Shown piece after piece: positions 44,113 to 52,372 of a stretch of 64,000 nucleotides of DNA. The stretch is from Paenibacillus sp. JJ-223 (GTDB taxonomy: Bacteria > Bacillota > Bacilli > Paenibacillales > Paenibacillaceae). Location of the stretch: contig NZ_CAKMMP010000002.1 of NCBI RefSeq assembly GCF_927798175.1, positions 496,001 through 560,000 on the forward strand, given 5' to 3'. The notes under the pieces were generated by a model. That model saw nothing but the letters and a program-made list of their open reading frames with translations, was not told the DNA's origin and made no database searches. Positions within the stretch are counted from its first letter, which is position 1, and each line of letters starts with the position of its first letter. The translations under genes were made by a program, and so were the position numbers.

Positions 44113-45021
44113 ATGGAAAAGGCTGAGAGATTAATCTCGATCATCATGATTTTGCTGAAAAAAGATATCGTTTCCTCCAAAGAGCTCGCACAATTGTTCA
44201 ACGTTTCCAAAAGAACCATTCTTCGCGATATGGAAACGCTGAGTTTATCAAATATCCCGATCTACTCTGTCAATGGAGTGCACGGCGGCTACGGTCTTAT
44301 GGAGGAATACAAGGTCGATAAGCGTCTTCTGAACAGCTCTGACTTGGAGAATATACTAACGGCGCTCAGCGGATTGGAACAAATTCTAATTAGCGAGGAG
44401 GTTGGCGTGACGATCAAAAAAATAGAGGCAATGGTTAACCCACTTTCTCCGAAAGGTTCCATACAACTGTCGTTTTACGATTGGGAAGGTCGGTCCGAAA
44501 TTCGCCAAACCTTGAAAATATGCCAGGAGGCCATAGCCAAGAGAAGATTGGTTTCATTTGACTATATGGATAAAAACGGCGCGAAAACACAAAGAATCAT
44601 CGAGCCGGTTCAGCTTCATTTTAGTGAAATGAGTTGGTATTTAAAGGGGTTCTGCCTGCAGCGTATGCAATATAGGACCTTTAAATTGTCCAGGATCGAT
44701 CATCTCGATTTGGATAAGAAAACCTTTAACCCTAGGGATGATTCATTAGAGCAAGAGCGCGAAGCCGATCATCCGCAACTAGTCGCTGTAAAAGCATTGA
44801 TTTCGCCCGGCATAAAAGATCATTTCATAGAAAGGTATGGCCGAAAGAGCATTGAAGACTATAGTTCTGAACTTTTCTTGGCAACAATCGCTGTTCCTCA
44901 AAACAGTATTGGATTTCAATTTTTGGCCGGTTTCGGTACGAATCTGGAAATTGTGGAACCCCAATCATATGTAAACGAATTTCGAGAGTATTTGCTTGAA
45001 CTGGTAAATAAATATTCCTAA
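44113..45021 (+). CDS. WYL-domain transcriptional regulator
   Basis: Second YafY-type regulator, 302 residues. Helix-turn-helix DIVSSKELAQLFNVSKRTIL with RDMETLSLSNIPIYSVNG, then a WYL domain (TQRIIEPVQLHFSEMSWYLK, then GFCLQ, YRTFKLSRIDHL) and a WCX tail. ATG at 44113 follows AAGGAGA. It is divergent from the PhnB-like VOC gene. Its sequence is well diverged from the WYL protein at 28811. Confidence 0.9.
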   Translation: MEKAERLISIIMILLKKDIVSSKELAQLFNVSKRTILRDMETLSLSNIPIYSVNGVHGGYGLMEEYKVDKRLLNSSDLENILTALSGLEQILISEEVGVTIKKIEAMVNPLSPKGSIQLSFYDWEGRSEIRQTLKICQEAIAKRRLVSFDYMDKNGAKTQRIIEPVQLHFSEMSWYLKGFCLQRMQYRTFKLSRIDHLDLDKKTFNPRDDSLEQEREADHPQLVAVKALISPGIKDHFIERYGRKSIEDYSSELFLATIAVPQNSIGFQFLAGFGTNLEIVEPQSYVNEFREYLLELVNKYS

Positions 45022-45039
45022 AAAGGATCCCTTTTATCA

Positions 45040-45639
45040 TTAAAGGTTGGCGGGACCCTTACTAAATTGAATCTCCTTCCACTTCTCCTTCAAGGCTTTC
45101 AAATCTTCTACGAAGAACCTGAGTAGATTGGGGCGTCTTCTTACTGCAAGCGGGTGATAAGTGAAGCTGATGGGCCTACCCTGCCACTCATACCAGCTGC
45201 CTCGTAACTCCTTAACAGTGGCACTCTCCATATCTGTGAATAATGTTTCCGATACGACATTGCCAAATCCAAATAATACAAGCGGCTGCTTCTGAAAGAT
45301 CTGCAGTTGTAGGTGTGGGAGACAAGCCGCTCTAGCCCCGGGTTTATTGTAGGCACGCATCGGTCGGCATTTCAGCAAATAGGTGACATATACATCGTTT
45401 ACATCGATCCCCGCTTCTCTCATGCCGAATTGGAGCGTTTCTCGGGTACCGCATAAAAACGAATTCCCTTCCCGGTCCTCTCGCGCTCCGGGGTTATCCA
45501 GAATCAACATAAGCGGGGCCTTCGGATTTCCTTCCCCCCAGACGACACGATTCCGCTGTTTGAATAGTTCGCAAATTTCACAGTGCTCTATACCATGGGG
45601 CGCTTGTTCTTCAGGTAAGATTACATAAGGATGATCCAT
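45040..45639 (-). CDS. Uracil-DNA glycosylase, family 4-like
   Basis: Removes uracil from DNA. About 199 residues from the ATG at 45639; a GTG at 45693 would add 18 residues with a basic, unlikely sequence, but neither start has a well-placed ribosome site. CEICELF near the N-terminus offers two iron-sulphur cysteines. The active-site segment reads LILDNPGAREDREGNSFLCG, where family 4 usually has GEAPG. The other cysteines may lie in LLKCRPMR and AACLPHLQ, and the C-terminal motif is FTYHPLAVRRRPNLL. A single gene convergent with the WYL gene. Confidence 0.85.
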   Translation of the reverse strand: MDHPYVILPEEQAPHGIEHCEICELFKQRNRVVWGEGNPKAPLMLILDNPGAREDREGNSFLCGTRETLQFGMREAGIDVNDVYVTYLLKCRPMRAYNKPGARAACLPHLQLQIFQKQPLVLFGFGNVVSETLFTDMESATVKELRGSWYEWQGRPISFTYHPLAVRRRPNLLRFFVEDLKALKEKWKEIQFSKGPANL

Positions 45640-45720
45640 TTCCTTGTCGTGGCGTCTCCTTCCTTTTACACGTAATGAACCTATTATGCCCACTCAAAAC
45701 AAAAACTTGCCCTTATTGAT

Positions 45721-45740
45721 GATACGGTTCACCGTAATAT
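45721..45740 (+). repeat. Dispersed palindromic repeat, copy 3
   Basis: GATACGGTTCACCGTAATAT keeps the perfect TACGGT-TC-ACCGTA core. It lies at the downstream border of the AT-rich MocR-MFS pair. Confidence 0.62.
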
Positions 45741-45816
45741 ATCTAAATGAGGTTTTCTAACCTTGATGGATTTCTCTCCATCCTATCTTTACCGTTACTA
45801 TTTTCTGATATTTGAT

Positions 45817-47223
45817 TTAAAACCATGTTCTGTAAAGAATCGCAATACCATTCTCGATTTCTTCTATTGTCAGCCCACCAAAGCCTAGTAAAAATATAGG
45901 ATTTATAAATGGATTGTTTGCTTGTCTATACCACGTGTCACTCAAGCTATAAAGATTAATACCTGCTTTTCTAGCTTTTTGAAGTAGGTTCTCTTCTTTT
46001 TCACTTGTAATTACTTCCAAAACAATATGAAGACCAGTCTGTCCTTTAAATACTACAGCCTTATCTTTAAAACAGGCTTCTATAGCATTTATAATGGTCC
46101 CGTACTTCTTTTTATAAATTTCTTTCATACGGAACCTATGCTGTTCCCAGTGACCATTTCTCATGAATAATTCAAGTGTTTTTTGCTCAATTCTCGATGT
46201 CGTTTGCTGAAATTCATATTGACTTCGATAGTACTCTGACAGTAAATGAGGAGGTAAAATGAGATAACCTATATTAATGGCAGGTAATAAACTTCCATGA
46301 AATGTCCCTAAATAAATAACCCGTTCTTCACGGTCTAGATTCTGAAGGGAAGGGATTAATTCTCCAGAATATCTAAATTCCGATAAATAATCGTCTTCAA
46401 TGATATAAGCGTTATTTGAATTTGCCCATTTCAATAAGCTGATTCTCTTTTGAATCTTCATTATGTTACCGAATGGAAATTGAAAGGAAGGTGAGGTAAA
46501 AACGATACTTGCTCCAGAATTCTCTAATTCTATTTGGTTCATTCCATCTCTCTCTATCGAAATGGGCGCAATATGACATCCATATTTTTCGAATACATTT
46601 GTTGCTAAAGAATAGCCTGGCTCACCTACAGCTACTATTTTTTCCCTTAGACCGATTAGATTGCATACGAGCATTAATAGGATTTGAGAATGTGAACCAA
46701 TGATGATTTGATCTGCTGTACACTTTACACCCCTAGCGAACCTAACATAGTTGGCAATTTGCTCTCTTAATCCAAGATCCCCCTGAGAATCTCCTGTATT
46801 AAATATCTTAAAAGTTTCATCGCTTAACACTTCGTTCGTTAATCTCCTCCAAGTGGAGAGGGGGAAATGTTGGACGTCAACATGGTCTAAGTTGAAATCA
46901 TACTGATAACTAGACTCCGTTTTTTCAACTCTATTCAACTTATATTTGTGATCTAGTTTATGAAAAAAGCCAATATCGATTTCTTTGATATAGTAACCAC
47001 CTCTTGGCACACTCTCAATTAACCCTTCCATCATGAGTTGATCATATGCCGTTTCAAGAGTGGTTTTATTAACTCTCAATTGCTCTGACATCTTTCTAAT
47101 CGATGGTAATGAGGCATTGGGGGAAAGATGCCCTTCTAAGATTTCTTTTTTGATATAATCATATATTTGAACATACAAAGGAACGGATGAATCCCGATCC
47201 AAAGTGATTAATAACTCATTCAT
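45817..47223 (-). CDS. MocR-like GntR/aminotransferase regulator lacking the PLP lysine
   Basis: Regulator of 468 residues. The GntR winged helix is at 10-78 (PLYVQIYDYIKKEILEGHLS, LRVNKTTLETAYDQLMMEGL), joined to an aminotransferase-fold domain. Several fold landmarks are kept: EPGYSLA, SPSFQFPFGN and IIEDDYLSEFRY. The loop that normally carries the PLP lysine and substrate arginine (as in SFSKxLxPxxRxGY) reads GTFHGSLLPAINIGYL, with Gly310 in the lysine place and Asn for Arg. It therefore should not form a Schiff base with PLP. Low GC. ATG at 47223 overlaps the end of the MFS gene by eight bases, so they form one operon with the MFS first. Confidence 0.88.
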   Translation of the reverse strand: MNELLITLDRDSSVPLYVQIYDYIKKEILEGHLSPNASLPSIRKMSEQLRVNKTTLETAYDQLMMEGLIESVPRGGYYIKEIDIGFFHKLDHKYKLNRVEKTESSYQYDFNLDHVDVQHFPLSTWRRLTNEVLSDETFKIFNTGDSQGDLGLREQIANYVRFARGVKCTADQIIIGSHSQILLMLVCNLIGLREKIVAVGEPGYSLATNVFEKYGCHIAPISIERDGMNQIELENSGASIVFTSPSFQFPFGNIMKIQKRISLLKWANSNNAYIIEDDYLSEFRYSGELIPSLQNLDREERVIYLGTFHGSLLPAINIGYLILPPHLLSEYYRSQYEFQQTTSRIEQKTLELFMRNGHWEQHRFRMKEIYKKKYGTIINAIEACFKDKAVVFKGQTGLHIVLEVITSEKEENLLQKARKAGINLYSLSDTWYRQANNPFINPIFLLGFGGLTIEEIENGIAILYRTWF

Positions 47224-48484
47224 GTGATTCTCCCAATCTATAGTCTTTCGTAGAAATCCTATTATCTATTTTACGTCTTTCCATTAAGAATAAAGAAGTA
47301 CAGCATATCACGATGATGGAACAGGCAATGATGATAAAACTGGCATGGGTTCCTGAAACCCCCATAACAAAAGCAACTAATATACTAGAACCTGCTTCCC
47401 CGATAAAGGCAATCGTAGATAGAAAACTAAATACCTTACCTATTTTGTCTTCAGGTGTGAATTTTTGAATCATTAGTACCATAGGAAGATCAATGAAAGC
47501 TTCCGTAATCCCTGTGAATAACGCAAATAGGCATGCCAGATACAGGTTTGGTGAGAGCCCTACTCCCATCAAACCAAGCCCCCATAAAATACAATTAATC
47601 ATAATGAAACGAGAATAATGGGACTTGATTTCAATTTTCTCTAGTAAAACAGCTCCAAGAGCATTTCCTATACCGAAAAGTGTCAACATAATCGAAAAGC
47701 CTTTTGCTCCCTTTTGCCATTGTTGATCCGAAATAATCGGGAGGCCTAAACGTTCCATCCCTGTAAAGAACAATAACACGATCCCAAAAGAAACAATCGA
47801 AATAAACAACGAATTTTTGGTTTTTAAAAACGTAAATGTTTCTTTCACTTCCTTTATTACTCGTACACTCTTGGAAGTTTTTTTATGTTCTAAAAATAAA
47901 GGTATCACAAATCCTATAGGTGCAATAGTTAAAATGAAAAAAATAAAGAACATCCATTCAGATGAAAAATGAGATAGTAGAATTCCTGAGAAAATCGGTG
48001 CAATCGATCTAGATAATTGCAAACTTAATTGAAAAATAGAATTTCCCTTTGGCCACAGTGCCTCGGGTAATGTTTTAGATACCAAGCTTCTAATAGCAGG
48101 GCTGTAAAAACAGCGCAAAGATACAATAAAAAATGAGGCAACTGCGATGTACCAGATAGACTCGATATGAAGCCAGTACATGATAAGGATGGTAAAAATC
48201 ATAAAACCGGTTCCGAGTTGATTCCATATAATGATTTTTTTCTTATTCCAATGATCAGCATACACTCCACCAAGAAGGCCAAATAATAAATAGGGCACAG
48301 CACTGCTTTGCACGACAACGGCTGCTTGGAAGGTTGTCTCTGACATTTTATACGCCAACCAGAAAAGAACAACTTGAAATAATACGAAACCAAAGCTTGA
48401 CAGTGTACTTGATACTAAAACAAATAAATATTCTCTATGCATTAATAATTCCCTATAGCTAGTATCATTGACTTTCTTTGACAT
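47216..48484 (-). CDS. Major facilitator superfamily transporter
   Basis: Membrane transporter of 422 residues with about 12 hydrophobic segments in two halves. The cytoplasmic loop 2-3 motif GGVYADHWNKKKIIIW is the usual MFS motif A variant (GxxaDrxxrkk). The group resembles enterobactin/macrolide-type efflux proteins (MFS_3). ATG at 48484 follows AAGGAGGA. The promoter overlaps a perfect 9-bp-arm palindrome. Low GC unlike its neighbours. The MocR-like regulator downstream probably controls export. Confidence 0.88.
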   Translation of the reverse strand: MSKKVNDTSYRELLMHREYLFVLVSSTLSSFGFVLFQVVLFWLAYKMSETTFQAAVVVQSSAVPYLLFGLLGGVYADHWNKKKIIIWNQLGTGFMIFTILIMYWLHIESIWYIAVASFFIVSLRCFYSPAIRSLVSKTLPEALWPKGNSIFQLSLQLSRSIAPIFSGILLSHFSSEWMFFIFFILTIAPIGFVIPLFLEHKKTSKSVRVIKEVKETFTFLKTKNSLFISIVSFGIVLLFFTGMERLGLPIISDQQWQKGAKGFSIMLTLFGIGNALGAVLLEKIEIKSHYSRFIMINCILWGLGLMGVGLSPNLYLACLFALFTGITEAFIDLPMVLMIQKFTPEDKIGKVFSFLSTIAFIGEAGSSILVAFVMGVSGTHASFIIIACSIIVICCTSLFLMERRKIDNRISTKDYRLGESHE

Positions 48485-48524
48485 TTCTGTTCCTCCTTAT
48501 CTTTGCTGCTAACAGTATAAATAA

Positions 48525-48551
48525 AGTTGAACCTAGAGTAACGGTTCAACT
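48525..48551. promoter_or_regulatory. Operator palindrome in MFS-MocR promoter
   Basis: AGTTGAACC and GGTTCAACT are perfect 9-bp arms separated by nine bases. On the reverse strand a -10 TATACT with a -35 TTACTC 17 bp upstream would put RNA polymerase on top of the site. Confidence 0.72.
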
Positions 48552-48631
48552 CAAAAATTTTTTATCAGGTCAGATCTGTAATCAAACCTCTTTTCAATTT
48601 AATTTCATAAGTTTTTTCCTCATTTACTTGT

Positions 48632-48651
48632 GATACGGTTCAGATTAACGG
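48632..48651 (+). repeat. Dispersed palindromic repeat, copy 4 (degenerate)
   Basis: GATACGGTTCAGATTAACGG keeps both ends of the repeat but has AGAT in place of ACCG. With copy 3 it brackets the MocR-MFS pair. Confidence 0.5.
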
Positions 48652-48666
48652 ACCTACCGGCACAAA

Positions 48667-48705
48667 AAACAACCACTGACGACTTCATGTCATCAATGGT
48701 TGTTT
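48667..48705 (-). terminator. Terminator of L25/Ctc gene
   Basis: A 17-bp stem with two G-U type pairs (AAACAACCATTGATGAC on the reverse strand) around a five-base loop, followed by TTTTTTGTG. Confidence 0.78.
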
Positions 48706-48756
48706 GCATTGCTATATTCATGCACAAAAGGCCACCGATATACTGCCTCTATCTCA

Positions 48757-49302
48757 TTAAGGCTTCGATACGGATACGAGAAGCTCGTTTCCCCCGGAGA
48801 TGACCGTCACTTCAGGCGGTAGGATCAGATCCTTCACGAAGCGTGTATCTCCGATTTCCATCGCACTGATGTCCAGTTCAACGGTAGACGGCAGGTCTTT
48901 CGGAAGAGCCTCTACTTCAACATAGGGATCCTGGATTTGCACAACGCCGGCCGACTTCGTTCCGATCGGAGTACCTACGAACTTCACCCCGAGCTTCGTA
49001 CGAATGACCTCACCCGTCTGAACGAACTGAAAGTCGACATGCACAAGCGCGCCGGTTACCGGGTCTCGCTGAAGATCCTCCATCAGCACCGTCATTGACC
49101 GCTCACCTTCCATCTGCAGCTCAATAAAGCCGGACGCCCCTTTTCTCAGCCATTTTTCAAATTGTTTAGCGGAAATATGAATGATTTCGTTATCAGCGTT
49201 TTTGCCGAACACAACCCCTGGCAAACGCCCCTTTTGACGTAAATTGCGTAGTCCCGAAGAATTCAATCGTGGACGTCTTTCTGTATGAATGCATGCATCC
49301 AT
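48757..49302 (-). CDS. 50S ribosomal protein L25 / general stress protein Ctc
   Basis: 5S rRNA-binding protein of the L25/TL5/Ctc family, 181 residues. The N-terminal barrel has NLRQKGRLPGVVFGKNADNE and VLMEDLQRDPVTGALVHVDF. The C-terminal domain has VVQIQDPYVEVEALPKDLPS and ISAMEIGDTRFVKDLILPPE. Its N-terminal RRPRLNSSGLRNLRQKG is slightly unusual. In B. subtilis ctc is a SigB-controlled stress gene; no such promoter was identified here. ATG at 49302 follows AAAGGAGAGG. Confidence 0.9.
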   Translation of the reverse strand: MDACIHTERRPRLNSSGLRNLRQKGRLPGVVFGKNADNEIIHISAKQFEKWLRKGASGFIELQMEGERSMTVLMEDLQRDPVTGALVHVDFQFVQTGEVIRTKLGVKFVGTPIGTKSAGVVQIQDPYVEVEALPKDLPSTVELDISAMEIGDTRFVKDLILPPEVTVISGGNELLVSVSKP

Positions 49303-49458
49303 GCTCTACCTCTCCTTTACATGAGTGATCTTAGCGCGCTACAGCCGCCGTCGAACCTCCCCTGCCGGGGATCAATAGAGAAACATAGCATCCAGACCTC
49401 CATCCTTTTAGATAGATAGCAATACACATTAAATGTAAAAACCCACAAATATAGACGA

Positions 49459-49490
49459 AGGCACCCCACTCCGAAGAGTGGAATGCCTAA
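49459..49490. other. Hairpin downstream of AraC gene
   Basis: AGGCACCCCACTC and GAGTGGAATGCCT form a stem with two mismatched pairs around CGAA. It lies behind the AraC gene on the reverse strand but lacks a T-run. Confidence 0.5.
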
Positions 49491-49523
49491 TGGGTTTCAT
49501 CTACTATATCATAGATTGGCTTG

Positions 49524-50426
49524 TCAAACCATAGAGCTCCGCAATCGGCGTACGTCCCGGATCGGCGGCATTCCAAACATCCGTGCATATTCCCTGCTAA
49601 AATGCGATGGGCTCTCGTACCCCACCTGGAACGCTGCTTCCGCCGCATCGATCGATCCAGAGAGGAGCAGCCGGCGCGCCTCCTGCAATCGAATTTGCTT
49701 TTGGAACTGGATCGGGCTCATGCCCGTGACTTCCTTAAAATAATCGTACAAAGACGAAGCGCTCATACGGGCCTCCGCTGCCAATTCATCCACTCGGAGG
49801 GGTTGGGCAAACTCGCGATTAAGCTTCTCAACGACCCCCGCGATTCGCTGTGCATGGCTTCCGACAACTGCAAATTGCATCAGTGATGCGCTGTTTTCGT
49901 TCTGAAGCACCCGGTAAATGATTTCCCGCATGGCATAAGGCGCAAGCACCGGGATATCCCGCGGCGTTTCAACCAGTTTCAAAAACCGCAGCACGGCATC
50001 CAGAAGCGTATCGCTCACCCGGCTTACCTTCAACCCCCGGCTGGTCTCATTGCCTGGTCGGATGACATCGCCGGATGCCTGAATGACATCAAGAATTTGA
50101 CTCATATCAAAAAGGATCTGCAGGCTCAAGTACGGCGCTTCCTTCGAAGCCTCTACCACTTGCCCCGTAATCGGTAAATGTACCGAAGCGGTTAAATAGC
50201 TGCTCGGGTCATACCGATACACCTCTTGTCCTAGCATGACCACTTTGGAACCCTGCGCCACGACGCAAAGGGAAGGCTCATAGACAGAGTATACCGGCTC
50301 GGATAACCGGGAGGAACGAATCAAACGCAAACCAGGAACTTCCGTATCATGCGTACCGTCTTCCGGTGTGAACTTCTCGATGATGCGCAGCATTTCTCTC
50401 CTTTGTTTCTCGAACCATTCCTCCAT
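49524..50426 (-). CDS. AraC-family transcriptional regulator (AraC_N type)
   Basis: Regulator of 300 residues. The N-terminal AraC_N domain (VYSVYEPSLCVVAQGSKVVM, YRYDPSSYLTASVHLPITGQ) precedes two helix-turn-helix motifs (PLRVDELAAEARMSASSLYD, then FQVGYESPSHFSREYARMFG). ATG at 50426 with GGGGAGAAGGGG. This type regularly lies beside and controls an SDR or aldo-keto reductase gene, here the divergent pair at 50644-51662. Confidence 0.92.
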   Translation of the reverse strand: MEEWFEKQRREMLRIIEKFTPEDGTHDTEVPGLRLIRSSRLSEPVYSVYEPSLCVVAQGSKVVMLGQEVYRYDPSSYLTASVHLPITGQVVEASKEAPYLSLQILFDMSQILDVIQASGDVIRPGNETSRGLKVSRVSDTLLDAVLRFLKLVETPRDIPVLAPYAMREIIYRVLQNENSASLMQFAVVGSHAQRIAGVVEKLNREFAQPLRVDELAAEARMSASSLYDYFKEVTGMSPIQFQKQIRLQEARRLLLSGSIDAAEAAFQVGYESPSHFSREYARMFGMPPIRDVRRLRSSMV

Positions 50427-50643
50427 CCCCTTCTCCCCTTTTTATCCATAAAGTTAACTTAAATTTATCCTCTTCTGGAGGATTAGGCAATCATTGCGTT
50501 TGATCCGGCTACCGACTTGCTTCCCGAAAGAACGATAATGAACATGTAAGACATGCGATACACCCGGCACGGAGGTCCTAACCGCAGGAAACGAGTGGCG
50601 GGCAGGATTCAGTTTAACATCACAAATGGAAGGAGAATATTCA

Positions 50644-50898
50644 ATGAGTACTCAAAACGAACAATCCCATCCCTATGTCGGCATGTGGGTGACCAAAGAC
50701 GGTTATATCCGGCATGAGCTGCTGCCGAACGGGCGGTATGACGAAGCACGCGGAAAACAAAAGAGCGCTTATCAAGGCAGATATACCATCGTAGGCGACC
50801 ATATCGAATATGTGGATGACACAGGGTTTACAGCGGACGGCGATTTCCGCGATTCGGTGCTCTATCATGCAGGCATGGTTCTCTATCGTGAAAAATGA
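50644..50898 (+). CDS. Atu4866-domain small protein
   Basis: Protein of 84 residues with the Atu4866 domain pattern HPYVGMWVTKDGYIRHELLP and GRYDEARG, a small lipocalin-like or beta-barrel domain of unknown function. ATG at 50644 follows AAGGAG; the earlier ATG at 50626 overlaps that site. It is in an operon with the SDR 26 bases downstream and opposite the AraC regulator. Confidence 0.82.
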   Translation: MSTQNEQSHPYVGMWVTKDGYIRHELLPNGRYDEARGKQKSAYQGRYTIVGDHIEYVDDTGFTADGDFRDSVLYHAGMVLYREK

Positions 50899-50924
50899 AT
50901 CAAATTGAAAAGGGGAATTAAGCA

Positions 50925-51662
50925 ATGTCTGAAATCCATGGAAAAGTCATTTTGATTACAGGAGCAAGCAGCGGAATCGGCGAAGCAACGGCGAAGCTTC
51001 TCGCCAGCCAGGGGGGCCATGTCGTCATTGGAGCCAGACGCGTGGAAAGACTGGAAGCTCTGGCATCCCTCATTGAGGCCGAAGGAGGCTTGGTCGCTTA
51101 TCAACAATTGGACGTTACAAATATCGATCAGATGCAGGCATTTGTCCACTTGGCGCAAAGTCGGTTTGGTCGTGTAGATGTGGTAGTGAACAATGCCGGC
51201 GTGATGCCTCTCTCTCCTTTGGAGGCCTTGAAAATCGACGAATGGAACCGGATGATCGACGTCAATATCCGAGGGGTTCTCCACGGCATTGCTGCAGGCC
51301 TCCCCGTGATGAAAGAGCAGCAATCCGGTCACATCATTAATGTGGCCTCCATCGGTGCCTACGCAGTCTCACCGACGGCAGCGGTATATTGTGCGACCAA
51401 ATACGCCGTTCGCGCCATCACGGAAGGTTTGCGGCAGGAGGTTGGCAGCAGCATCCGGGTAACGCTCGTTTCTCCCGGCGTGACGGAGTCCGAGCTCGCT
51501 GAGAGCATTTCGGACGAAGAAGCGAAGGCCCTCATGAAAACGTACCGACGCGACGCCCTCCCGGCTGCCGCCATAGCCCGCGCCATCGCTTATGCGATAG
51601 AACAGCCGACAGACGTCGACGTGAACGAACTGGTCGTTCGGCCTACAGCCCAGCTTGCCTGA
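50925..51662 (+). CDS. SDR-family oxidoreductase
   Basis: Classical SDR of 245 residues. It has ITGASSGIGEATAKLLASQG, the basic pair GARRVERLEAL (NADPH preference), VNNAGVMPLSPLE, INVASIGAYAV and the catalytic pair YCATK. This matches the group often found beside AraC_N regulators. Its start follows AAAGGGGA. Probably induced by the AraC protein with the Atu4866 gene. Confidence 0.9.
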   Translation: MSEIHGKVILITGASSGIGEATAKLLASQGGHVVIGARRVERLEALASLIEAEGGLVAYQQLDVTNIDQMQAFVHLAQSRFGRVDVVVNNAGVMPLSPLEALKIDEWNRMIDVNIRGVLHGIAAGLPVMKEQQSGHIINVASIGAYAVSPTAAVYCATKYAVRAITEGLRQEVGSSIRVTLVSPGVTESELAESISDEEAKALMKTYRRDALPAAAIARAIAYAIEQPTDVDVNELVVRPTAQLA

Positions 51663-51759
51663 CGCTATCCATTGATCCCACTAACCTGCCGCTCCAAAGC
51701 GGTTGAGGTGGTTATATTTCGAAATTTAGAAAATACCTGCCGGAGCTGCCGTCCCTTGT

Positions 51760-51779
51760 GGTACGGTTCAGCCTTCGCG
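51760..51779 (+). repeat. Dispersed repeat, copy 5 (half)
   Basis: GGTACGGTTCAGCCTTCGCG after CTTGT keeps only the first half of the repeat. Copy 4 has the same CTTGT lead-in. Confidence 0.35.
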
Positions 51780-51903
51780 AATAAATCCCCTACTACGGAT
51801 GTCTTCAAGGAAAAAGCCGCCATATCGGCGGCGGCTGCTCCGGTTATTTTCTAGAATTACTGACTTGCCTGAGTATAAGTGCATGAATACGAATCGATAA
51901 GAG

Positions 51904-52371
51904 TTAGACCCCGGGATTCAATAATGATGCAAGTTCCTCCTTCTTATCTTTCAGCTCCTGTTCAATCCGCTGCAGCTCACATTGCGCCTTCCGATAAGCA
52001 CTCTCAGCTTGTTCAATCTGCTGTTCATACTCCTTCCTGCGCAATATGGGAATTAAGACACAGTCGTGGAACGATTCGTCTTCCCGTTCTCGAACCACCG
52101 CGTTTAGAAGAACGGGAAGTGTTCCGCCGCTGCCTGTTTTCATCATTAAATACATTTCATCCACGTGGCGATTCAGATTAATCAACGGCATAAAGTAAAT
52201 CCGAAAGAAAATTTGGCTGGACCGGGTGAGCAGGGATTCAAAGCTGGTGCCTATTACCCCTTGTTTTTCATATTGTAACAAGTGACAAAAGGTCGCGTTG
52301 ACGGCGCGGATCGTCCGATTTTGATCCATCGATAAGTAACCGCAGGGAGCATGATCCAACCGTTCGTCCAT
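51904..52371 (-). CDS. PAS/coiled-coil protein resembling the N-terminus of RsbP, phosphatase domain absent
   Basis: Protein of 155 residues. The PAS domain (1-110; LDHAPCGYLSMDQNRTIRAV, FRIYFMPLINLNRHVDEMYL, DCVLIPILRRKEYEQQ) closely follows the B. subtilis RsbP sensor domain as I remember it. A coiled coil follows (AYRKAQCELQRIEQELKDKK). It then stops at LNPGV, where RsbP continues into a PP2C phosphatase. The start is one base after the rsbQ stop codon, so translation is coupled. It probably binds the product or ligand delivered by RsbQ and passes the signal to an unknown partner through the coiled coil. Confidence 0.82.
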   Translation of the reverse strand: MDERLDHAPCGYLSMDQNRTIRAVNATFCHLLQYEKQGVIGTSFESLLTRSSQIFFRIYFMPLINLNRHVDEMYLMMKTGSGGTLPVLLNAVVREREDESFHDCVLIPILRRKEYEQQIEQAESAYRKAQCELQRIEQELKDKKEELASLLNPGV

Positions 52372-52372
52372 T

